This document shows positions 1-6,351 of a stretch of 6,895 nucleotides of DNA, in pieces. Position 1 is the stretch's first letter. Each line of letters begins with the position of its first letter. The notes under the pieces were generated by a model that searched no databases, was not told where the DNA came from, and saw only the letters and a list, made by a program, of their open reading frames with translations. Made by a program: the position numbers and the translations under genes. The stretch is from Eubacteriaceae bacterium UBA1433 (GTDB lineage Bacteria; Bacillota; Clostridia; Eubacteriales; UBA1433). The stretch lies in assembly GCA_002329295.1 (NCBI GenBank), contig DCTT01000018.1, positions 109,660 to 116,554 of the forward strand, given 5' to 3'.

Positions 1-2
1 TT

Positions 3-998
3 TCGCTTGCTGCCTGTATTTATGCAGTGACTATGCATGTATTTCTTTTATGCTTCTATCTTGTCCTCGGTATTTTGCCTTTATTTACCCTTTATTTTAC
101 CGGTTTTTTGATTGACATAGTGCTTTTTTGGCTGGTCAGAAAAAGGCATTACCCGCTATTCGGCGTTTTGCTTTCCGCATCAGTGATGGTGCATACCGTA
201 TTGTCCGCGATCAGTATCGGCATAAACAATCTCGTAATCATGTATCCGCTTGTTACACTGATGATGCAGATAATCATCCCCTATGCAAGAATGCGCATCC
301 GTTCCGTGGTGATTTTTATTCTGTGGGTTTGTATGATTGCTCTCGTTTTTATTGATCACAATATGGTGCCGATTTGGGACATTGGGGAAGCCAATACCGT
401 ACTCGCCGTGTTTAATATTCAATTAGCATTTCTCGCTATTCTCATCCAGCTGACCATAGGAAACACCATTATGAACACCATTATGAAAGCGAATCATAAA
501 GAGTTGGAAAAAAGCAAAGACCAGGCCAACATGGATTCGCTGACCGGTCTCTTTAACCGCAGGTATGCAACCATGTTTTTTGAAAGGCTGAGCAAAGAAC
601 AAGATGAGCAGACCTGGTGTGTTGCAATGCTGGATATTGATGATTTTAAACTGGTTAACGACACCCATGGACACCAAGTCGGCGATGGTGTATTGATATC
701 GCTTGGCAATATTATTAAAACAAATCTGCGCAAAACGGATGTTATATTTCGCTGGGGCGGGGAGGAATTTTTGATTTTACTGAAAGATGTCGATGTTCCT
801 ATCGCCTTTCAAACCTTGGATAAACTACGCAGAAAAATTGCGGAAGAGACGCTGGAAACACACGGAAAGACTATAAAAATCACGGTAACAATCGGCGTGT
901 GTCCGTTGGATGTTCATAATGTGGAGCAGAGCGTACATATGAGCGATCTTCTTATGTATAAAGGAAAAGCTTCAGGAAAAAATACAGTGATTATGTAA
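3..998 (+). CDS. Membrane-bound diguanylate cyclase (GGDEF domain), 5'-truncated by the window edge
   Basis: Makes c-di-GMP from two GTP at the inner face of the membrane. The frame is open to the left edge, and neither GTG at 27 nor ATG at 33 has a ribosome binding site, so the true start lies upstream. Numbering from GTG 27, residues 5-146 hold about five or six hydrophobic segments, a sensor-type membrane domain I cannot assign to a named family. A short charged linker (154-166) leads to the GGDEF domain (about 167-323). It has the DSLTGLFNRR opening (170-179), metal-binding D203 in LDIDDFK, guanine-contact N211 and D220, and GGEEF at 244-248. R235-K-T-D238 lies exactly five residues before GGEEF, the canonical inhibitory I-site. 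All catalytic residues are present, so an active, product-inhibited cyclase is likely. The C-terminus ends normally at TAA 996. Its neighbour is a phosphodiesterase for the same messenger. The input signal is unknown. Confidence 0.93.
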   Translation, partial: SLAACIYAVTMHVFLLCFYLVLGILPLFTLYFTGFLIDIVLFWLVRKRHYPLFGVLLSASVMVHTVLSAISIGINNLVIMYPLVTLMMQIIIPYARMRIRSVVIFILWVCMIALVFIDHNMVPIWDIGEANTVLAVFNIQLAFLAILIQLTIGNTIMNTIMKANHKELEKSKDQANMDSLTGLFNRRYATMFFERLSKEQDEQTWCVAMLDIDDFKLVNDTHGHQVGDGVLISLGNIIKTNLRKTDVIFRWGGEEFLILLKDVDVPIAFQTLDKLRRKIAEETLETHGKTIKITVTIGVCPLDVHNVEQSVHMSDLLMYKGKASGKNTVIM

Positions 999-1069
999 AT
1001 GTTTTAACAAAAGTTTTTTCATAAATAATCACCTTTGATATTTGCGCAATATTTACGTACGATTTGTCA

Positions 1070-1085
1070 CTTTTTTTATATAATG
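1070..1085 (+). promoter_or_regulatory. Probable promoter -10 region before the phosphodiesterase gene
   Basis: A run of seven T is followed by ATATAATG, with a perfect TATAAT at 1079-1084. No good -35 hexamer sits at the usual 16-18 base spacing. TTGTCA at 1064-1069 is only 9 bases away, and TTTACG at 1052-1057 is 21 bases away. The same T-tract plus ATATAATG recurs at 4295-4311 before the next transcription unit. The palindromes TTGCGCAA (1042-1049) and TACGTA (1054-1059) just upstream could be operator elements. A start near 1091 would leave a leader of about 80 bases. The remainder of the 172-base gap shows no terminator with a clear GC-rich stem. Confidence 0.45.
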
Positions 1086-1158
1086 GTGACGGCACTGCTA
1101 AAAAAACGGGGAATAACAGGAAAAACCTACATATAGTGAGGATGGAACACCTTGTTTT

Positions 1159-1163
1159 GGAGG
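1159..1163 (+). promoter_or_regulatory. Ribosome binding site GGAGG fixing the start at 1171
   Basis: A perfect GGAGG core lies 7 bases before ATG 1171, the usual Bacillota arrangement. It supports this start over downstream methionines. Confidence 0.8.
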
Positions 1164-1170
1164 CAAGCCT

Positions 1171-4100
1171 ATGAAATACGCTCTCATCATATCAATAATA
1201 TCTTATCTTTGCGGCAGTTTTTATATGATTTTCGGTGCTGTTACAATAAAAAACAATGCGAAAAGTAATATAAACAGGCTCTTTCTCATTCTGGCTAGTT
1301 CATTGGCCATTTGGTCATTTGCATATTCCATTTCAACCACAGCGCCTACAGCGGAAGTAAGTGCTTTTTGGAGATCTTTCTCTGTTTTGGGTTGGGGAGC
1401 CTATAGTAGCCTTTTACTCCACTTTATACTGATTCTTGTAAGAAAAAAAAGCCGGTTAAACAGAAGTATCTTTATTGCACTTTACTTGCCCGTTTTAGTA
1501 AATATCATTCTGTTTGGACCCTTTGGCTGTCTTGTGGAGAAACAATACAAAATGGTGCAGACCGACTTTGGTTGGATGAACATGGCACCTATGCATGCCG
1601 GAGGGATTTGGCTAAATTCATACTACATTGTATTTTCGATTGTAAGTCTGATATTGCTTATTTATTGGTGGAAAAAAATTGAATCCCATACCTCTATGAA
1701 GCGGTATGCAACATGTTTCTTAATAACTATACTGCTTCTTTTTTCTATAGAATTTGCAATAGATGCGTTGCCGGACATTTTAGGAAAAAGTTTTTCTCCC
1801 AGATTGCCTACCCTATTTATTTTAATCCCGACAATAATGCTGTATGCAGTGTTAAAAAAATTCAGGTTCATTGTTAAAAAAAGAAGACAACCCTATTTGT
1901 CATCAGAATTATCGGAGAACAACAAAACCCTGGACGAGGATCGATTACGTTTCTTTCAGACAACAACAGCCATATTTTTATTTGGTGGCGCAATGTCCTT
2001 TCTGGTAGGATATTTTGTTCTGAACGGAACATTAGAAAGAGAGCTTTCACTCGCTGCGGCTTTATTGGCAATTGGGATATTTGCAAGATTTATACCGGTT
2101 ATAACCAAAAACCATGCCGTTCAAAACACCCTCTTCCTGTTAATAAGCATATCAACTTTGTTGCATTTTATGGCAACAAACATTGAAACGGGAGCATTAA
2201 CAATATGGTCAGTATATATTTTGCTTCTTTTGTTTACCGTTATTCTTGACAGCAAAATTTGTGCTTATATTTTTTTCGCAACAAGTATAGCCATTCAAGG
2301 TATTTTCTGGATATTTCATCCGAAAATTTATGTTGTCATTGACGGAAACGAATATATGGCAAGAATGTTTATTATTGCTCTTTCTTTTTTTGCTGTGCGA
2401 TATCTGACGAATGAATATGCCTCAAAGGAAAAAGAGTATAGAAGGTTTGCGAAAGAACAAGAAATACTTGAAACAATTTCTTCAAGCTTCATTTCGATTA
2501 ACACTGAAAATGCCAGAAAAAAAATTGATGAAATGTTGGAAATTTCTGCTGAAGTCCTTGATTTTGATCACGCATATCTGATTGAATTCGACACGAATTA
2601 CGAAAGGGCAATCTTTCTTAATACGTATGTGAAAGATGTTACAAAAGGGTCGCTTCCTTATCGTCCGGGAATGAAAGTTGAGACAGTGGCTTTACCCATA
2701 GTTGGAACCCTGATTGCTCAAAAGAAGCCCGTTCTATGTGACGACATCACAAATATTGACACCAATGAAAATGAAGAAGTAAAAAATTTCTTTTTTTCAA
2801 GAGGAATACATTCTTTTTTTGCTGTGCCATTTTCGGTCAATGAAAAAATAATCGGAATGCTTGTTGCGGAGTACTTTGAGCGGAGCGAAAGAACTTATAG
2901 AGAAAGTCGCTTATACTTTTTGAAAATTTTAGCAAATATATTGGGCGACGCAAGACAGAAGGTCGTTTACGAAAAAAAACTATATGAATTCGCTTATTTC
3001 GATGAAACCACAAAATTGGCGAACAGAAACATGCTGAGAAAAAACCTCGGGCAAATCCTTTACAATAGAAAAGAAACCGAGAAAGTGGCAATTTTAGATA
3101 TTGAACTGGAAAATCTAAAGACAATTAAAGACACCTTTGGCCATCATGTGGGTGAACAGATAGTGATAGAATCGGCAATTATTCTCAGAAATTCATTAGA
3201 AAAATGTTGTCATATTTCACGATCAGCCGAAGGAGCGTTTGTTGTTGTTCTGCCAACCGTGAAAAATACTGAGCAGATAGAGAAATGTGCAAACAAAATT
3301 ATTGATTCTTTTTCTCATCCTATATCAGTCGAAACAAAGATAGAAGCACTTTTTGTTATTATCAGCATTGGCATTTCCGTATATCCGGATCACGGAAGAG
3401 ATGTGGAAACTCTTTTGAAAAATGCTGTTTTAGCGGGATATGCAGTGAAACATACCGGCAAGAAGATGGCTTTCTATACAGAACAATTAAAAAATCAGAT
3501 TGCGGAAGACACGTTGTTTACGAACAGGCTTTTTAATTCGTTGCAAAATGAAGAGTTTTCTTTAGAGTTTCAGCCTCAGGTTCGTTGTGATACAGGAAAG
3601 GCCGTCGGGATCGAAGCCTTGCTCAGATGGACGACGGACGATAACAAAAGAATCCCGCCCGATAGATTTATCCCCATGCTCGAGCAAACGGGACTCATTT
3701 ATGATGTGGGGCTTTGGGTGCTGAAACAAGCGCTTCAGGAGCATAACAGGCTTATCGAAAAAGGCTTTCCGCCTCTTCGGGTTTCTGTTAACTTATCGGT
3801 TGTACAATTTCAAAACAAAGATTTTGTTTCGGATGTTTCAAAGATTATAAAGGAAAGCAAAGTAGATCCGAAATATATTGAACTGGAGATTACGGAAAGT
3901 TTGTTTTCTAAAAATCCTGCGGAAGTAATTCAAAAATTACATCAATTAAAAGAGTTAGGGGTCAGGGTTGCCATCGATGATTTCGGCAGAGAATATTCAT
4001 CATTAAATCGATTGAAACTGGTACCCTTTGACAGAATAAAAATAGATAAAGACATTATAGACTATATAGATTTAGAAAGAAAAAAAGCTCCTATCACGCA

Positions 4101-4287
4101 AGTGATTATTTTGTTAGCGAGAGCCTTCCAGGCGGTGATTACCGCCGAAGGGGTGGAAACAAAAGAGCAGGCGGAATTTTTGAAGAGCATAACTTGCGAT
4201 GAAATACAAGGATACTATTTTTCAAGACCTTTATCGCCTGATGCGCTGGAAGAATTTTTGAAAAAAAATGAGGGAAACCTCTGTTAA
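1171..4287 (+). CDS. Multidomain c-di-GMP phosphodiesterase: 7TM / second membrane block / GAF / degenerate GGDEF / EAL
   Basis: A 1038-residue integral membrane protein predicted to hydrolyse c-di-GMP to pGpG. Residues 4-230 form about seven membrane segments with the N-R-x-F-x-x-L...W-S-F pattern of the histidine-kinase N-terminal 7TM sensor family. Residues 262-412 add about six more. A charged helix (415-435) leads to a GAF domain (about 430-590). The GGDEF domain (about 605-765) is degenerate: the signature is AEGAF (686-690), the usual guanine-contact Asn is K653, the usual Asp is E662, and no RxxD I-site is present. The EAL domain (about 780-1030) keeps E815 of EALLRW, N874, E906 of the EITES motif, D936-D937, K957, E993 and Q1013 of QGYYFSRP, the expected metal and catalytic set. 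It is therefore probably an active phosphodiesterase, with the dead GGDEF domain regulatory or structural. Loop 6 reads DFGREYSS rather than DFGTGYSS. It lies 172 bases after the cyclase and opposes it. GAF and membrane ligands are unknown. Confidence 0.93.
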   Translation: MKYALIISIISYLCGSFYMIFGAVTIKNNAKSNINRLFLILASSLAIWSFAYSISTTAPTAEVSAFWRSFSVLGWGAYSSLLLHFILILVRKKSRLNRSIFIALYLPVLVNIILFGPFGCLVEKQYKMVQTDFGWMNMAPMHAGGIWLNSYYIVFSIVSLILLIYWWKKIESHTSMKRYATCFLITILLLFSIEFAIDALPDILGKSFSPRLPTLFILIPTIMLYAVLKKFRFIVKKRRQPYLSSELSENNKTLDEDRLRFFQTTTAIFLFGGAMSFLVGYFVLNGTLERELSLAAALLAIGIFARFIPVITKNHAVQNTLFLLISISTLLHFMATNIETGALTIWSVYILLLLFTVILDSKICAYIFFATSIAIQGIFWIFHPKIYVVIDGNEYMARMFIIALSFFAVRYLTNEYASKEKEYRRFAKEQEILETISSSFISINTENARKKIDEMLEISAEVLDFDHAYLIEFDTNYERAIFLNTYVKDVTKGSLPYRPGMKVETVALPIVGTLIAQKKPVLCDDITNIDTNENEEVKNFFFSRGIHSFFAVPFSVNEKIIGMLVAEYFERSERTYRESRLYFLKILANILGDARQKVVYEKKLYEFAYFDETTKLANRNMLRKNLGQILYNRKETEKVAILDIELENLKTIKDTFGHHVGEQIVIESAIILRNSLEKCCHISRSAEGAFVVVLPTVKNTEQIEKCANKIIDSFSHPISVETKIEALFVIISIGISVYPDHGRDVETLLKNAVLAGYAVKHTGKKMAFYTEQLKNQIAEDTLFTNRLFNSLQNEEFSLEFQPQVRCDTGKAVGIEALLRWTTDDNKRIPPDRFIPMLEQTGLIYDVGLWVLKQALQEHNRLIEKGFPPLRVSVNLSVVQFQNKDFVSDVSKIIKESKVDPKYIELEITESLFSKNPAEVIQKLHQLKELGVRVAIDDFGREYSSLNRLKLVPFDRIKIDKDIIDYIDLERKKAPITQVIILLARAFQAVITAEGVETKEQAEFLKSITCDEIQGYYFSRPLSPDALEEFLKKNEGNLC

Positions 4288-4294
4288 TGCATTG

Positions 4295-4311
4295 CTTTTT
4301 TTTATATAATG
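4295..4311 (+). promoter_or_regulatory. Probable promoter -10 region before the degenerate GGDEF/receiver - HEAT - glycosyltransferase unit
   Basis: C, eight T, then ATATAATG, with TATAAT at 4305-4310, only 18 bases after the phosphodiesterase stop codon. Fifteen bases (T7 plus ATATAATG) are identical to the element at 1071-1085. No convincing -35 box stands at 17 bases (TGTTAA at 4282-4287 is poor). No hairpin precedes the T-run, so I do not read it as an intrinsic terminator, and read-through from the phosphodiesterase gene is also possible. Confidence 0.4.
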
Positions 4312-4375
4312 AAACGCATAAGTATTTTCATCGGCAGCGCACAAATTAGCATAGAATACGTTAAATAAACTTAGT

Positions 4376-5311
4376 ATGTATAAATTTTATTTATACAACG
4401 CCGATAACTTAAGGAGAAATTTGTTGAGCAGTAAACATACATTTGAACAATCTATCACCAAACAGATTTTTAATACGCTAAGGGAACATGTAATACGCTC
4501 CAGAACCACAATTACAGTTGTTTTTCTGGGTCTTTACAACGAAAATGAATTACATGTCGATGAGGCGCCGAACATAAAAGAAAACATAACTGTTTTTTTG
4601 AAAAATGAAGCGAGAAAGTCGGACTTCGTTTTTGAATCTTCTCGGCAGCCGAAATGGTTTATTATTTTATCTTCCAGCGGCGAAAAAGAGGCGGCCGCAT
4701 TTCTTCGACGATTATTCATGACAGCAAAAAACAAAGGGATTCCCGCTCTGGAAAATCACAAGATTTTATTTTCCGCCAGTGTGGCAGAAATAGCGAATAA
4801 CGAAGGCACGTTTGAAGAATTGATGTCAAAGGGCGTCTCGACTTTGGCAGGCAGCCTAAGCAAAGGGCCTGAGCAGATTGAATACATTTCCGACTTTAAA
4901 AAAAGACCTTCGGAAAAGATCAGGATCAGCATTTTAGATGAAAATGCTATTTTTCGCAGAGTGCTTTATCATACTTTAAAAAACTTGAATTTGGAATATT
5001 TTGAAACGGAGGTAAAAGAATTTCAAGACGGCTATGAATTTTTGGAATCTGATTGGTATCACTCCAGTCATACCCATCTTATAATCATGAATGATATACT
5101 CCCTCGTCAAAGCGGATTGGATGTGTTACATAAAATCCGTATGTTACCTAACAATAGAAGGTTCATTGTCTTTGTGATGTCCAAGAGAAACTCACAAGAA
5201 GACATTATTTATGCTTATGAAAGCGGTGCAGATAATTATTTAATAAAACCCTTTAATTTACGTTTACTGGAGATAGAAATCAAAAGAACCTTTGAAAGGT
5301 TATGGACATGA
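4376..5311 (+). CDS. Degenerate GGDEF-like domain fused to a pseudo-receiver domain; candidate c-di-GMP receptor
   Basis: A cytoplasmic protein of 311 residues with no membrane segment. Residues about 25-172 have the spacing and hydrophobic pattern of a GGDEF domain, but catalytic signatures are gone: LGLYNEN (51-57) replaces the D-x-D metal motif and SRQPKWF (89-95) replaces GGDEF. R80-K-S-D83 survives five residues before that point, where an inhibitory c-di-GMP-binding I-site would be. Residues 182-311 form a receiver domain with acidic pair D188-E189, S269 for the usual Thr/Ser, and K291 in the IKPF motif. The phospho-acceptor position is N239 (IIMNDILP, codon AAT 5090-5092), with D240 next to it. 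There is no DNA-binding output domain. It heads a run with the HEAT and glycosyltransferase genes, which suggests control of polysaccharide synthesis by protein contact. Start is uncertain: ATG 4376 has no ribosome binding site, while TTG 4424 (295 residues) has AAGGAG 7 bases upstream. The domain call is firm for the receiver and moderate for GGDEF. Confidence 0.85.
   Translation: MYKFYLYNADNLRRNLLSSKHTFEQSITKQIFNTLREHVIRSRTTITVVFLGLYNENELHVDEAPNIKENITVFLKNEARKSDFVFESSRQPKWFIILSSSGEKEAAAFLRRLFMTAKNKGIPALENHKILFSASVAEIANNEGTFEELMSKGVSTLAGSLSKGPEQIEYISDFKKRPSEKIRISILDENAIFRRVLYHTLKNLNLEYFETEVKEFQDGYEFLESDWYHSSHTHLIIMNDILPRQSGLDVLHKIRMLPNNRRFIVFVMSKRNSQEDIIYAYESGADNYLIKPFNLRLLEIEIKRTFERLWT
4411..4416 (+). 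promoter_or_regulatory. AAGGAG ribosome binding site suggesting a TTG start at 4424
   Basis: AAGGAG ends 7 bases before TTG 4424, which is in frame with ATG 4376; TTG 4421 is also in frame but only 4 bases away. The 20 bases before ATG 4376 show no purine-rich site. This makes the shorter form starting at 4424 a strong alternative, dropping 16 residues that lie ahead of the GGDEF-like fold. Confidence 0.5.
5294..5299 (+). promoter_or_regulatory. GAAAGG ribosome binding site deciding the start at 5308
   Basis: GAAAGG lies inside the end of the preceding gene, 8 bases before ATG 5308 but only 2 bases before the in-frame ATG 5302. ATG 5308 also forms a classic ATGA overlap with the TGA stop at 5309-5311, which favours translational coupling and a start at 5308. 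Confidence 0.55.
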
Positions 5312-6348
5312 TAAAAATATCAATTGATTTTTTAATAAAAGGTATAGGAGTTTTATCGATTATACTTGTTTTTTTATGTATATATGTAGTGCTTTACCGT
5401 ATTAAGGGAAAAACTGCAGATAAAAAAATAAAGAATTATATACAAGAGAAACAAGATCAATGGTATCAGTATTTAAATGATGAAATTTCTTTGTCTCAGG
5501 AACTTATCCCTGTTGATCATACAGAAATGAAAGCCGTGGAAAAGATTTTTTTGGTCTATGTAAAAAATGTATCTAGCCCGATTATTCAGGAGAAGATCAG
5601 GAAGTTTTCCAATGAATATTTAAGGAAATATTATTCAAGGCTTCTTCGGCGCAAGAGGTGGGGTTTAAGAATGAACGCCTTGCAACGGATTGTTGATTTT
5701 AAAATAGATTCCTTGGCCGAACAATGTAAAAAAATAGAAAAAAAAGGCAACTTGTCCTCCGAGGAGCGTTTTTATTTACTGTTAATTCAATCTATTTTTT
5801 ATGAAGCTGCTTTTATAGAAAAATTTGCCGGTTTGTCAAGCGAGCTCTCCGAGTATGAATATAAAAAATTATTGATCGGTTTCGACTCGGAAATTCTTAA
5901 ACAGTTGACTTATCAAATGCATAAATTTGCTCCTGTATATCAATATTATTTTATTGATGTTTTAGGCATTCGTCGCAATCTTGATTTTTTACCCTTTTTG
6001 GAAGATAATTTCAGCCATGAAGACTCGGAGATTCGTATTCGTTCCTTAAAAGCCATCAGTGAAATAGGGATTATTATTAATCTGAATAAGTACAAAGTTT
6101 TTTTGGATTCTCCTCTGTGGGAAGAGCGTTTGATGTTGACGAAGATTTTAGGGGCTTTTTCTTTAGAGCAAGTATATCCCTATTTAGAAAAATTATTGCA
6201 AGATGAAAATTGGCAGGTGCGTTCCTCGGCGGCCAAAACGATTGGCGTTGCTAAGGATGGCAAATCCAGGCTGGAGGCATTCATTGCAACTGCGCAAGAT
6301 CAATACGCCATTGATATGGCTCGCGAAGTATTGGGAGGAGAGTCTTAA
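5308..6348 (+). CDS. Membrane-anchored HEAT-repeat protein of a polysaccharide locus
   Basis: About 346 residues (348 if ATG 5302 is used; numbering below is from 5302). A single hydrophobic segment (12-33) is followed by a strongly basic stretch (YRIKGK...KK), so by the positive-inside rule the rest should be cytoplasmic. Residues 40-220 look mostly helical and amphipathic without a family I recognise. The C-terminal part, about 222-345, shows alpha-helical HEAT-like repeats: the unit around FLPFLEDNFSHEDSEIRIRSL (with the following AISEIG) and the unit around PYLEKLLQDENWQVR (then SSAAKTIG) both have the L-x-x-x-L...D-x-x-x-V/I-R...A-x-x-x-I-G pattern. Such repeats bind proteins and have no catalytic role. 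It overlaps the upstream receptor-like gene and sits 3 bases before the glycosyltransferase, so it is probably a scaffold linking the regulator to the membrane synthase. That role is inferred from context. Confidence 0.85.
   Translation: MIKISIDFLIKGIGVLSIILVFLCIYVVLYRIKGKTADKKIKNYIQEKQDQWYQYLNDEISLSQELIPVDHTEMKAVEKIFLVYVKNVSSPIIQEKIRKFSNEYLRKYYSRLLRRKRWGLRMNALQRIVDFKIDSLAEQCKKIEKKGNLSSEERFYLLLIQSIFYEAAFIEKFAGLSSELSEYEYKKLLIGFDSEILKQLTYQMHKFAPVYQYYFIDVLGIRRNLDFLPFLEDNFSHEDSEIRIRSLKAISEIGIIINLNKYKVFLDSPLWEERLMLTKILGAFSLEQVYPYLEKLLQDENWQVRSSAAKTIGVAKDGKSRLEAFIATAQDQYAIDMAREVLGGES
6334..6340 (+). promoter_or_regulatory. GGAGGAG ribosome binding site of the glycosyltransferase gene
   Basis: GGAGGAG lies within the last codons of the HEAT gene and ends 11 bases before ATG 6352, slightly long but the only good site here. 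It supports 6352 over the in-frame ATG codons at 6376 and 6379. Confidence 0.6.
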
Positions 6349-6351
6349 TCA

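Noticed and set aside
180..733. Open frames on the minus strand across the cyclase gene
   Set aside because: They overlap a clear GGDEF/membrane gene, have no recognisable domain and no ribosome binding site; they are shadows of the real frame.
999..1022. Terminator after the cyclase gene (TTTTAACAAAAG then T6)
   Set aside because: The only pairing is four A-T pairs around a three-base loop, too weak for a hairpin.
1151..1167. CTTG/CAAG hairpin presenting the GGAGG ribosome binding site in its loop
   Set aside because: Only a 4-bp stem with a 9-base loop; unlikely to be stable and common by chance.
999..1170. c-di-GMP riboswitch (class I or II) in the leader of the phosphodiesterase gene
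   Set aside because: Attractive by context, but I see neither the conserved purine-rich core nor the GNRA tetraloop and receptor of class I, and nothing I can match to class II.
2837..3124. Minus-strand frame of 95 codons inside the phosphodiesterase gene
   Set aside because: Antisense to a confidently assigned GAF/GGDEF region; its composition reflects reverse-read Lys and Glu codons.
4285..4303. Intrinsic terminator after the phosphodiesterase gene, suggested by the T8 run
   Set aside because: No GC-rich inverted repeat precedes the T-run; the run is better read as part of the element upstream of TATAAT.
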